From NCBI RefSeq assembly GCF_005048225.1, contig NZ_SUNI01000019.1, forward strand, positions 1-64,000: DNA of 64,000 nt. The letters are read 5' to 3'. Under the pieces are notes generated by a model. It did no database searches. It saw only the letters and a program-made list of their open reading frames with translations, and had not been told where the DNA came from. The position numbers and the translations under genes are program-made. Below, in pieces: positions 1 through 8,290 of the stretch; within the stretch, counting starts at the first letter, position 1, and each line of letters begins with the position of its first letter. The DNA is from Paracoccus gahaiensis (GTDB lineage: Bacteria; Pseudomonadota; Alphaproteobacteria; Rhodobacterales; Rhodobacteraceae).

Positions 1-171
1 GCCGACGACGGCCAACCTCATCGGCGGCGAAAATCTCGATTGGTGAAACAACTGAAGCGTATGACATAAGGCAATGCCTTAAGACTATTTGCTCAATCAG
101 AGCAGACGGCCCTCACCGCAGGCTTACGTTGTCCATGAACAGGGTTTGGAATAAGTATTCGGACAACTTGA
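1..171. other. left edge, no gene called
   Basis: No confident gene lies here. One plus-strand reading frame is open from the window edge to a TGA at about 44-46 and could be the last 14 codons of a gene entering from the left (ending ENLDW). That is too short to identify. Confidence 0.3.
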
Positions 172-576
172 TTATTGGATGAGTTTGTGGACATTTGCAG
201 CAGCAAGGCATCCAAAACTACACTGTTCGGGGAAATGCGATGTCACTCGTAGGGTAAGCGCGGGTCTCGGCCTTCGAACATTTATTACCCGACGATACCT
301 GTTGTCCTGCCAGGATCGGCACTTCGTAGGTTCAAGAGCCTGTCCGCAACAGGCTTGCCGCGTCACGATGATGTCGATGTCAGCAACCTTGGTCTCATAA
401 TGACCATGCAGCACCATTGCTGCACCCCCGAACACCGTCCAGCGGATACCCTCCTGATTTAGGCAAGTGGCCGCACGTTCAAGGACAGCTTCCGGTTCAA
501 GACAATCTCAGCTGCGACAGCCCGCAAGAGAAGGGAGGATAGTCACGCCTTGACTACTGAATGACCCCGAAATCAT
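172..576 (-). pseudogene. decayed nucleotidyltransferase-like gene
   Basis: Read leftward from an ATG at 576, the frame gives a short N-terminus, an in-frame TGA near 518, and then a segment containing GIRWTVFGGAAMVLHG and VADIDIIVT. This resembles the N-terminal glycine-rich and DxD region of stand-alone nucleotidyltransferase/antitoxin-type proteins. After the DID motif the similarity is lost, and a plausible continuation (DAASLLRTG) appears in another frame. At least one stop and one frameshift therefore break the gene. The family assignment rests on two short motifs only. Confidence 0.4.
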
Positions 577-639
577 AATTAAATGTCGGTCAGTTCTCGG
601 TGGAAAACCTGGGTAGGTTCTGGGTAGAAATCAACATGA

Positions 640-1921
640 GGGCACCTCGATTTTTGCGCTTTCCGGCCTCGAATAACAGGTTGGGCGGCTTGAGACAGGG
701 ATGATGTCACCCGTCGGCGTCCTTGCGTGCTGTGTGGTCTTCGGTGCTGCGCCTGCCACGCGCGGCGTTTCCTGCCTCTTGGCCTGATTGCCGTGCCCTG
801 GGGTCAGGCCGGGCACGGGTTCAGGCGGCGCAACTGACCAAGGCGCCGCATGTTGTAAGCCAGGTTCTTCATCCCGATCTTGGCCTTTGCCCGCACCATG
901 CCGATCGTGCGCACCAGCGTGCCGCCCATGTCGTTGGCTTGCGCGCCAAAGATATGCTCGACCCGCGCACGCACCGAGGATTTGGTCCGATTGCTCCCCT
1001 TAGCCTGTTCGGTCAACGGCTTGCCGCGCTTGCCCTTGCGGTGGATGTGGCTCTTCAGCTTCAAGGCGCGCAGCTTGGCCTCCATCTCCTCGGACCGATA
1101 GGCGGGATCAGCCCAGACCCCCGCGCCGGTATTGCCCCGCATCAGCAGGTGGTCCACCGCTTGGCTATCGTGCAGGGCCGCATCGCTGACATAGTAACGC
1201 CGCACCAGCTTGTGCTTGCTGTCCATGTTCACATGGTTTTTGTAGCCGTAATGGGATTTCCCGTGCTTCTTGGTCCAACGCGCATCAACGTCCTTCTGTG
1301 ACCGCTTGGCGGGCTTGTCGGCCCAGTCTTCGGGCACCTCACCGTTCTTGATCGCCTTGTTTTCATCACGCGTATTATGGTTGCGCGGCACCGGGACAAT
1401 AGAGGCATCGAGGATCTGCCCGCCCCGCGCGATGTAACCCTGTCGCGCCAGATAGCTGTCGAACTGCTTGAACAGCGTTTCCACCAGGCCTGCCTGCGCC
1501 AACGCCTCGCGATAAAGCCAGACTGTCTTGGCATCGGGCACCCGGTCCTCGAGCCCCAGGCCCAGAAACCGCATGAACGACAGACGGTCGCGCACCTGAT
1601 ACTCGATCTGGTCGTCGGACAGGTTGTAAAGCGCGCCCAGCACCAGTGTTTTGAACATCAGCACGGCATCCATGGGTTTGCGCCCGGCACGTGACTTGCG
1701 CTCTGCATCCGGCTTGCGCCAGACACGCTCCAGCGTCGGGCGGAACTCATCCCACGGCACGACAACGTCGATCTCGACCAGTGGGTCCCTATTGGCGTCC
1801 AGGCTCGCGTAGCGGTCCGAAAGATCAAAAAAACCCAACTGCGCCATCGTCAAAATCCAAGCCGCCGATAACCCTCACTCATACCGCAGCAAGACGGGTC
1901 AGGCAATTTTTCGAGGTGCCC
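640..1921 (-). mobile_element. IS5-family insertion sequence, complete
   Basis: The element is about 1282 bp. It has terminal inverted repeats beginning GGGCACCTCGA at 640 and ending with the reverse complement at 1921. It is flanked by a 4-bp direct repeat ATGA (636-639 and 1922-1925), which fits the usual IS5-family target duplication. One base on each side could belong to either repeat or element (CATGAG is repeated on both sides). The single transposase gene is intact, so the element may still be mobile. The right end lies 9 bp beyond the stop codon of the LuxR-type gene. Confidence 0.9.
804..1847 (-). CDS. IS5-family transposase
   Basis: DDE transposase of 347 residues that cuts and rejoins the ends of the surrounding IS. 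The N-terminus (MAQLGFFDLS) and an N-terminal DUF772-like region are typical of the IS5 group. The catalytic triad can be placed at D147 (in ILDASI), D247 (in VWADPAY) and E297 (in RARVEHIFG). A lysine/arginine-rich stretch lies between the two aspartates. The frame is open from a TTG six bases upstream, but the ATG at 1847 matches family starts. The frame is unbroken. Confidence 0.93.
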   Translation of the reverse strand: MAQLGFFDLSDRYASLDANRDPLVEIDVVVPWDEFRPTLERVWRKPDAERKSRAGRKPMDAVLMFKTLVLGALYNLSDDQIEYQVRDRLSFMRFLGLGLEDRVPDAKTVWLYREALAQAGLVETLFKQFDSYLARQGYIARGGQILDASIVPVPRNHNTRDENKAIKNGEVPEDWADKPAKRSQKDVDARWTKKHGKSHYGYKNHVNMDSKHKLVRRYYVSDAALHDSQAVDHLLMRGNTGAGVWADPAYRSEEMEAKLRALKLKSHIHRKGKRGKPLTEQAKGSNRTKSSVRARVEHIFGAQANDMGGTLVRTIGMVRAKAKIGMKNLAYNMRRLGQLRRLNPCPA

Positions 1922-1930
1922 ATGAGTAGA

Positions 1931-3031
1931 TCAAAACACTACTTTAGTGCCCATCACTACGGCAACATGTCGCATAATATCGGCTTGCCTGCTGCAGCCG
2001 GTCTTCCTGTATATGTTCTTGATCTGTGTCTTGACCGTGTCTGGTGAGGTCCCACGTTCCGCGGCAATTTGCTCCAAGGTAAGGCCATCAACCATGCGTG
2101 CCACAATTCCCGTCTCTGCCGATGATAAACGATGCATGGCCCCGAACCTGCGCGCGCCGTCGCGAAGAGAGGTACTGGGACATTCCAACCGGATAAAGCA
2201 GTCGGCGGAACCCACATACGCGCTACCTGCACGCCCGGGACGATAGATACACACACGCAGCGGCAACGTGTCGTCCCTCCGCTTGATATAGGCATAATGC
2301 ACCGCCGGGTTCGCCGGTCCTTCACGGCCAGACGCGAGCACGTGCTGAATCATCCGCAAGATGTCGGTATCTGCGCAAGCAAGTCGTCCGAAAGGACCAA
2401 CAGAAAAACCTTCGGCCCCCTGTATCAACTCGAGCGCACCGCCGTCAGCCGAAACCACCCTCAAACTGCTATCGATCCGCAAAGTTCCTGACAGACGCCC
2501 TTCCGTCGTGGCAGCTTTTAGGACGCCAGACGCCCGTGTCAGATGCGGCACGATGGAGGAAATCGTTCGTTTCGCGTTCTCGATCAGATCTGAGTCCGCG
2601 TTCGAGCAGACAATACTGAAAAAGAAGTGACGATCCTCGTCACGGCTGAGTGTCACACCAAGGCCTGTAATGATGTCCTGGGGGCGCAGGTACTCGCGGT
2701 AGAAGTCGGTCTGCAGAAGATGGTTACGGGGGAGCATCTCGTCCGCTTGCATGACCCGCCCGAGCGGCCGGACCGTGGCGTGGTCCATCCACGGGTTTAC
2801 GGCGTGATATTTGTGGTTATACCTATCCACCATCCCCTGATCCAAGCCGCTAGCCATGGAAAAGGCGCCTCGTTGGGAAGCCTTGTCATGATAGAAGAGG
2901 ACTGTCTGGCCATTAGGTAGCAGGTTGCGGCTGTGATCCATGAAAGCCTGCCATGGCGCCTCGCCAAACATGGCGGCGTAAACGTGATCGATCAGTTCAC
3001 TCGTTAGTTGCGAGTCATTCGGAGCGTGCAT
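1931..3031 (-). CDS. LuxR-type HTH transcriptional regulator
   Basis: A 366-residue protein whose last about 65 residues form a LuxR/FixJ-type helix-turn-helix (LSSAETGIVARMVDG, then LTLEQIAAERGTSPDTVKTQIKNIY). The long N-terminal part is probably a sensor domain, but I recognise no autoinducer-binding or receiver motif in it. Start choice: the ATG at 3031 follows GGAG at suitable spacing, while the longer start at 3088 has no visible ribosome site. The gene is transcribed away from the small gene at 3230. An IS5 element lies just past its stop codon. Its target is unknown. Confidence 0.8.
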   Translation of the reverse strand: MHAPNDSQLTSELIDHVYAAMFGEAPWQAFMDHSRNLLPNGQTVLFYHDKASQRGAFSMASGLDQGMVDRYNHKYHAVNPWMDHATVRPLGRVMQADEMLPRNHLLQTDFYREYLRPQDIITGLGVTLSRDEDRHFFFSIVCSNADSDLIENAKRTISSIVPHLTRASGVLKAATTEGRLSGTLRIDSSLRVVSADGGALELIQGAEGFSVGPFGRLACADTDILRMIQHVLASGREGPANPAVHYAYIKRRDDTLPLRVCIYRPGRAGSAYVGSADCFIRLECPSTSLRDGARRFGAMHRLSSAETGIVARMVDGLTLEQIAAERGTSPDTVKTQIKNIYRKTGCSRQADIMRHVAVVMGTKVVF

Positions 3032-3229
3032 CGGCAACTCTCCATCGTCGTATTCGCCAACCATACCCTGTCCGGGGTATTCATGCACGATTATCTATAC
3101 GTTATTTTTAAACAAGCGTTTTCTTACACAGATTAATCGCTGCCGCGAAAGCGCGAAAGGGCCTGCCTTTGCCGCCTACACCGCGCAAAGGCATGAACTG
3201 TTTTGTGTCGTGTAAATGGAGTGCTTATT

Positions 3230-3454
3230 ATGATCGAACTGTTAATCAGCGCCTGCACGCTTTCGACCCAGCTATCTCACCCCCTCCCTCAGTGTCGCGA
3301 GTTCAGCCTTTTGTACGACGCCCGAGAGGTTAGCGTCATGACTTGCATGGTCCATGGACAGCCTCAGGTCGCCCTATGGAAGGAAGCGCATCCAGCATGG
3401 GACGTGGAGCGTTGGCAGTGCCGCACGCGCGATTTTCGCGAAAGCCGCGTCTGA
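3230..3454 (+). CDS. small Cys-containing hypothetical protein
   Basis: A 74-residue protein with a hydrophobic start (MIELLISACTL), a Cys in QCREF, a second Cys in SVMTCMVHGQPQVALW and a third near the end (WQCRTRD). Short proteins with this plan (Cys pair around a GQP motif, then HPxW..W.C) occur in Rhodobacteraceae. From memory I regard it as a conserved hypothetical of unknown function, possibly exported and disulfide-bonded. The ATG at 3230 is preceded by GGAG. It lies between the LuxR-type regulator and the LysE exporter. Confidence 0.6.
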   Translation: MIELLISACTLSTQLSHPLPQCREFSLLYDAREVSVMTCMVHGQPQVALWKEAHPAWDVERWQCRTRDFRESRV

Positions 3455-3529
3455 GGACTTCGCTGGAGCCGACATCAGAGATATGTGCGCTTGTTATGCT
3501 TCAAAAGGCTCGTGGCGCGGGAGGAGATC

Positions 3530-4138
3530 ATGGAATCGACCTCACTTTTGACCTACATGACAACCTTGGTAGCGCTTACCCTTACGCCAGGACCACTTGT
3601 CGCCGTGCTGGCCGCGCGATCTGCCAGTAGGGACCGGCAGGGCGCCTGCGCTTTAGCAATTGGCATTTGCGCAGGCGACGTTCTAGTTATTTTAGCCATC
3701 TGCGCCGGTTTCGGACTTTGGCTTCAGGCGCATCCCGAGGTTTTCGCCGCTGCAAAATATATCGGCGTCGGATTGCTTCTGTGGCTTGCTCTTCGAATGT
3801 GGACCACACCGACAGTGACAGCGGATCATCCAGCGCAAACTGGAGGTGTTATAGCCTCAGCCTTGCTAGGCTTCACTATTTGTCTTAGTAGCCCACAGAC
3901 CGTCATGATGTATCTTGTGCTTCTGCCGCGAGTTGCCGACCTGACCCTTATCCGTGCACAGGAAACGATTCTTTTGGTCGCTGCCACGACTGCAGCACTG
4001 CTTAGTGTGTTTCTTTTGGTCATCCTTTTCGCCGGGGCGACGCAAAAGATCCTGAACTCTTCTGCTGGCGTCGTCGTGTGGGCACGTGGGATGTCTCTCA
4101 CCATAACTGCGTCGGCGGTGTGCGTTTTATTCTATTGA
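3530..4138 (+). CDS. LysE/RhtB-type amino acid exporter
   Basis: A 202-residue inner-membrane protein with about six hydrophobic segments and the family hallmark TPGP near residue 20 (LTLTPGPLVAVLA). LysE/RhtB proteins export amino acids or related small metabolites; the substrate cannot be told. The ATG at 3530 follows GAGGAG. The usual G-x-D/N motif is present as GICAGDVL. Length is typical of the family. The region is less GC-rich than the operons further right. Confidence 0.85.
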   Translation: MESTSLLTYMTTLVALTLTPGPLVAVLAARSASRDRQGACALAIGICAGDVLVILAICAGFGLWLQAHPEVFAAAKYIGVGLLLWLALRMWTTPTVTADHPAQTGGVIASALLGFTICLSSPQTVMMYLVLLPRVADLTLIRAQETILLVAATTAALLSVFLLVILFAGATQKILNSSAGVVVWARGMSLTITASAVCVLFY

Positions 4139-4370
4139 CGGCTCCACTCAGGCTTGCTGCCATCATCTTCGCACGTGCGTCGCACTGGCGGCAGTTATGC
4201 GGGCCTCAGCGGACATTCACATCGAAATTTATCCGCCGGCATCAAGGCAGCATCTCTCGCGCAGGACAACATCGTGACATAGATAAGCAAGGCCAAGCGG
4301 GCGCTCATCGGGTAATTTTCAAACGTTTCGGCTGCTGACGTCCCGCCCACGAAGACGCTCGAAGTGAAAA

Positions 4371-4405
4371 AAGACCCCCGCAGCACTGGGCGCTGCGGGG
4401 GTCTT
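4371..4405 (-). terminator. intrinsic terminator of the PQQ dehydrogenase gene
   Basis: A perfect 14-bp stem (4371-4384 paired with 4392-4405) surrounds a 7-base loop. Read leftward, the stem is followed by a run of T (A tract at 4367-4371 on the plus strand). It lies 25 bases past the stop of the leftward gene ending at 4430. Confidence 0.92.
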
Positions 4406-4429
4406 CAGTTGAGGAGCTGCAGAGGTTCG

Positions 4430-5719
4430 TCAAGGCGTAAGCTTGTGGATCATTCCCTCATCAATGGTGGCATACAGGCTGCCATCTGGGCCAAGCACCA
4501 GAGACCGGAAGCGTCCCGACTCCATCGGCAGCGTCATCTCTGTCACATCGACTACCGACGTGCCGTCTTCGTCGAACTCAACAACGTCGATGCGCTGCCC
4601 GAGCGGGGTGCCGCCGAAGCCGATGCCCATGATCCCGACGACCATGTGGCCGTTCCAGTCCCCCCACTGCTCTCCAGTCAGGAACTCACCCGATGACGAG
4701 CCCTGTGACCAGCCGTTGTTGTTCCAGACCGGAGGCATGGCGTCGGGATAGGTCGCGAAATCGGTCATCGGCATCGAGGCCGCCCGCTCGAAGCGATTCA
4801 TCCCTTCATTCTCGTTAGGGCTGTAACCGCAATAGTTGTCAGTGCATTCGCCCCGGCCGGCCATGTTCGGCCGCGGGTCCCAGCCACCGTTGCCGCCGTT
4901 CTCGAGAACCGTGATCTCGTCGGAATGCCAAGGACCGTGCTCGACGACGATCGGCGTGTTCGTCTCAGGATGGAAGGCGATCCCCTGCACGTTCCGGTGG
5001 CCATAGGTGTAGGTGCGCGGGTCGAAGCCCTCGGGCGGCGCGTTTTCGGGAGCGGCATTGCCGTCGGTGTCGATGCGGATGACTTTGCTTCCCATAAGGG
5101 TAGGGCTCTGCGGGATCTCGGAATTGTGGTTGTCGCCCGTGGTCAGGTAAAGGTAGCCGTCTCCGGGGTTGAACCGCACGCGACCGCCGTTATGGGCGCC
5201 CGGTCCGCCGAAGGGGTGATCGGTGGCCTCCATTTTGTAGGGCACGTCGTCCACAATGTCGGTGCGGTCGGCTACATCTGTGAAATCATCGTTTACCGAC
5301 AGGCGCAGCAGGCGGTTTGTGTGCGGGTCCGACATGTTTGACGTTGAGTAAACGTAGATGCGCCGGTTCTCCGAGAAGTTTGGATCGACCGCGACACCCA
5401 TCATGCCCCCCTGCCCTTCGCAGAAGAGGTCGTCGGCCGTGCTGGCAAAGCCTTCGGTGCCCGTCATCCCAAGAAGCGCGTTGACGTCACCCGAGGGCAT
5501 GCGAACCGATAGGCCCCTGCATTTTTCGGTGAAGAACATTGTCCCGTCTTCAAGGAATGCCATGTCCCAGGGGTTATCGAGATCGTCCAGCACGACTTCA
5601 TGGTTCATACTGGTCGTGTTCATCCCAGTCTGGGCCAGGGCACCTGTCGATAGCGCCGCGGTCGACACGGCTGCCGTGAGGCAGGCAAGCGCGCTGCGGC
5701 CGAAAATCGTGGTTCTCAT
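4430..5719 (-). CDS. PQQ-dependent sugar dehydrogenase (secreted)
   Basis: A 429-residue protein with a signal peptide (about residues 1-29, ending ALAQ), then a glucose/sorbosone dehydrogenase-type beta-propeller. Family marks include NPWDMAFLEDGTMFFTEK, GAHNGGRVRFNPGDGYLY, TGDNHN and VEHGPWHSDEITV. Such enzymes oxidise aldose sugars in the periplasm with PQQ as cofactor. The exact substrate cannot be read. The ATG at 5719 follows a strong GGGAGGAG site. The neighbouring CHRD-cytochrome c gene runs the same way and could accept electrons. A strong terminator follows. Confidence 0.87.
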   Translation of the reverse strand: MRTTIFGRSALACLTAAVSTAALSTGALAQTGMNTTSMNHEVVLDDLDNPWDMAFLEDGTMFFTEKCRGLSVRMPSGDVNALLGMTGTEGFASTADDLFCEGQGGMMGVAVDPNFSENRRIYVYSTSNMSDPHTNRLLRLSVNDDFTDVADRTDIVDDVPYKMEATDHPFGGPGAHNGGRVRFNPGDGYLYLTTGDNHNSEIPQSPTLMGSKVIRIDTDGNAAPENAPPEGFDPRTYTYGHRNVQGIAFHPETNTPIVVEHGPWHSDEITVLENGGNGGWDPRPNMAGRGECTDNYCGYSPNENEGMNRFERAASMPMTDFATYPDAMPPVWNNNGWSQGSSSGEFLTGEQWGDWNGHMVVGIMGIGFGGTPLGQRIDVVEFDEDGTSVVDVTEMTLPMESGRFRSLVLGPDGSLYATIDEGMIHKLTP

Positions 5720-5896
5720 GAAGCATCTCCTCCCAAAAGATCGACGGCCCGCATTCAGCCTGCCATCACGGGTTTCGTCCCGCTCATCAAAGGTAAGGCC
5801 GATCCCCTTCGTTCTTCAATGGGAATTCCGGCCGTCAAAGAGCACGCTCAGGCAGACCCCGGGCAGTCTACCCGGAGTTCTTGGGCTGGTCAGCTC

Positions 5897-6760
5897 TCAG
5901 TTGAAGGCCGATGCGATGTAGGCCGAGACATCTCTCATCTCAACTTCCGAGAGATCTTTGGCCACCGGGATCATCAGCGCGGAGCCGGGGCCGACCTTCT
6001 CGCCAGCGTGATACTGCTGAAGCCGGCCGAGAAGGTAGTCGGCCTCACGTCCGTCCAGTGGCGGGAAGCTTGCCATCCCCTGCGCTCGTGGACCGTGGCA
6101 GCTGCGGCAGCTCTGCGTGAAGATCTGCTCGCCCGCATCTAAGTCTGCATCCGCAAACGCGGTTGCGGAGTCGGCCGAGCCCTCAAGGGCCGCCGAGTCC
6201 GAACTCGCCTCTCCCTCGACAACTTGGCCGCGGATCTCGCCGTCGGGATGTGCCTCGGTGTGAATGTTGACGTAGTAGCGACCGGCCTGAAGATCGGCCA
6301 GCTGCTCCTCGGGCACCTCGATCGTGCCTTCCATTATGTTCGGGGCCATGTCGTCGCCGTCAGCCGCGTCGGTACTGGCCTCGGCTTCGGCATCGGAACC
6401 AGTATCGGCTTGGGCGTCCGCATTCTCGTCATCCTCCACCTCGCGGGTGGCCCCATAGGCTCCGTCGCCCATGTCGATCAGGGGCGGGGCATTTTCATCC
6501 GGCGAGGCGGGGCCATGGAAGTGACCCGCGATGGGCGTGCCGGACAGGCCTTCATGGGTAATGCGCCAAGTCAGCGTCATCGTCTCGGTATCAACGGTGA
6601 TGTCTGCCATTCCCCGAGCCTCGGTCTCTACCGGTGGGACCTGGGCCTCTCCGGTGAGCTTGGCCATGTACTTCACCTCTTCCGCCGCAGCTGGAAGCGT
6701 GAAGATGCTCAACGCGGCAAGTGCCACGGCTGCGGGGCGGGCTGTGCCATAGAATGTCAT
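5897..6760 (-). CDS. CHRD domain-cytochrome c fusion protein
   Basis: A 287-residue exported protein: signal peptide 1-26, CHRD domain about 29-180, and a C-terminal class I cytochrome c domain with the haem site CRSCH at 218-222 and a likely Met ligand in SALMIPV. The CHRD domain (GEAQVPPVETEARG; HFHGPA; GRYYVNIHTEAHPDGEIRGQV) is interrupted at about 107-138 by a very acidic Asp/Glu/Ala-rich stretch. The start is the ATG at 6760 behind AGGGA. It is probably a periplasmic electron carrier paired with the PQQ dehydrogenase downstream; that pairing is inferred from position. Confidence 0.85.
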   Translation of the reverse strand: MTFYGTARPAAVALAALSIFTLPAAAEEVKYMAKLTGEAQVPPVETEARGMADITVDTETMTLTWRITHEGLSGTPIAGHFHGPASPDENAPPLIDMGDGAYGATREVEDDENADAQADTGSDAEAEASTDAADGDDMAPNIMEGTIEVPEEQLADLQAGRYYVNIHTEAHPDGEIRGQVVEGEASSDSAALEGSADSATAFADADLDAGEQIFTQSCRSCHGPRAQGMASFPPLDGREADYLLGRLQQYHAGEKVGPGSALMIPVAKDLSEVEMRDVSAYIASAFN

Positions 6761-6888
6761 GAGGGTTTCCCTGTCAGAATGGACCGTGTGGATCACAGTT
6801 TCGGAGTGCATCAAGCCTGAACCGGAACGAGCCCGGAATGTTCCTCCGGGCCCGCTCCTCTCGGTCTCATGCGGGCTGCCGGGGCGAC

Positions 6889-7113
6889 AGGTACGTGCGC
6901 GACATTGCCGGGTTCGACTTCGACGCTCAGCCTTCCATCGACAAAGCACAGGTCCGGGAGCTTTCGACCGGCAGGTTCGTGGCCAACAGAGAGGCTGTCT
7001 TGTTGCCTGGCCCACCCGGGGTCGGAAAAACACACCTTGCCACAGCTATCGGACGGGAAGTCATCGTTGTCGGATATACCGAGCTGTTCGTTCCCGCTAC
7101 GACGCTGGTCGCA
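6889..7113 (+). pseudogene. istB fragment (IS21-family ATP-binding helper)
   Basis: An internal piece of an IS21 helper protein, about 75 codons: DFDAQPSIDKAQVREL, then GPPGVGKTHLATAIGRE (Walker A) and ELFVPATTLVA. Both ends of the protein are missing, and the frame continues into unrelated sequence. No istA is present. It is a relic of an IS21 element and marks a rearrangement point next to the phosphatase-ABC operon. Confidence 0.8.
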
Positions 7114-7469
7114 ATCCGAAGCGACCACTGGCAGCCCGTGAGTGTCAAGCAAAAACGTCATTTTGACTTTTTGTCGGACCAAAAGGTCAAACTGCTTTCG
7201 CAGGCGGGCAGACCCATCCACATACGGCAGTTCCAAAGCTGCAACGCGGATCAACGAATGCCCGCCTCCCCGGCCCCTTTCTCGAAGTGTCCAAAACCGA
7301 TCATTGATGCAGCAGTGCCAAACGTGTTGCAAAATCCGTCAAATGAGCGAGTTTTGCGACATGCCCACTATAGGGCGACTTATGTATCAAATATTGCTAG
7401 AACACGCGAAGGCTTCGGTCGATCTGACCTACTCTTGCAGGTCTGCAGGCAACAAGAGCCACCGTGCCG
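7114..7469. other. non-coding patchwork with short repeats
   Basis: No gene is visible. Positions 7145-7200 hold several TTTGAC/GGTCAAA repeats that resemble the sub-terminal repeats of IS21 ends. At 7291-7330 is a stretch that recurs, diverged, at 60468-60504. TGTTGCAAAA (7325-7334) faces TTTTGCGACA (7352-7361) as an imperfect inverted repeat. The stretch looks like stacked IS debris. Confidence 0.5.
7291..7330 (+). repeat. diverged direct repeat, left copy
   Basis: This stretch aligns with 60468-60504 at about 28 of 37 positions, including an identical 14-mer GCCAAACGTGTTGC (7317-7330 and 60491-60504). Read leftward, both copies encode a similar peptide (QHVW[HR]CC[IA]NDR), so they may be remnants of one mobile gene. 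The two copies lie in the same orientation on either side of the 7.4-60 kb catabolic region. Confidence 0.45.
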
Positions 7470-8282
7470 CTAACCCTCCCAATAGACAATATCATCCACC
7501 CGGGTCAGGCGCAGCACCTCGTCGAAGGTGCCAGGACGCGCGCCCGCCACGGGGGCTGGCCGGGTGATCGCCTCGTCAAGCGGAAAGGCCAGAACCTGCC
7601 CGCCCGCCTGTTCGATTAGGCAATAGGCGGCCATGCAGTCCCATGCGCTCATCCTTGGTTCAACATAGCCGACCAGCCGACCGGCAGCGACCCAGGCTAG
7701 CATCAGCGCGCCAGAGCCATAGCGGGTCCAGTTTGCGCCAGCAGCCATCAGATCGCTCAGCATCAAGCCCACCTTGGGCGCAGGAACCCGGTCATTCGCT
7801 CCGATCCCCACAAGTCCGGTAGTCAAGTCCAGCCGGTCAGCCACCCGCACCTCGATCCCGTTCAGCCGGGTGGGCACGCCGCGGGCCGCCGTGAAGGTTT
7901 CGTCCAGAACCGGTGCCACGATCACGCCGATCACCGGACCATCCGCATCGCAGGCGCCGATGGACACGCACCACCCGGGCAGGCCCGCAAGAAAGGGGGC
8001 GGTGCCGTCGATCGGGTCGATCACCCAGGTCAGGCCCGAGGTTCCGGGACTGATCCCATGTTCCTCGCCCAGCAGCGCGTCGTCGGGAAAGGCGGCGGAC
8101 AGGGCGTCGCGGATCAAAGTCTCGACCTCTCGATCGGCCTCGGACACCATGTCCTGCAGGGTGCGCTTGGCCTCGATATGCAGGCTGTCGCGGTCGTGGA
8201 AATAGCGCAGGGCCAGCGCGCCCGCGCGGGCGGCGATCGTCTCGGCGACCGCGAGACGGCGGGTGAGTTCGGTGATCTGCAT
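7470..8282 (-). CDS. inositol monophosphatase family phosphatase
   Basis: A 270-residue Mg2+-dependent phosphatase of the IMPase/FBPase superfamily. Metal-site motifs are GEE at 72-74, DPIDGT at 89-94 and the C-terminal SAWDCMAAY near 217-225. It removes phosphate from small sugar or cyclitol phosphates in the cytoplasm. It is the last gene of a leftward operon with an AfuABC/FbpABC-type importer, 8 bp behind the ATPase gene, and has its own AAAGGA site. The context suggests it dephosphorylates an imported organophosphate. The substrate is not shown. Confidence 0.88.
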   Translation of the reverse strand: MQITELTRRLAVAETIAARAGALALRYFHDRDSLHIEAKRTLQDMVSEADREVETLIRDALSAAFPDDALLGEEHGISPGTSGLTWVIDPIDGTAPFLAGLPGWCVSIGACDADGPVIGVIVAPVLDETFTAARGVPTRLNGIEVRVADRLDLTTGLVGIGANDRVPAPKVGLMLSDLMAAGANWTRYGSGALMLAWVAAGRLVGYVEPRMSAWDCMAAYCLIEQAGGQVLAFPLDEAITRPAPVAGARPGTFDEVLRLTRVDDIVYWEG

Positions 8283-8290
8283 GATGTCCT

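Noticed and set aside
7145..7200. Complete IS21 end
   Set aside because: TTTGAC/GGTCAAA repeats resemble IS21 sub-terminal repeats, but no matching opposite end or target duplication was found, so only the istB fragment is annotated.
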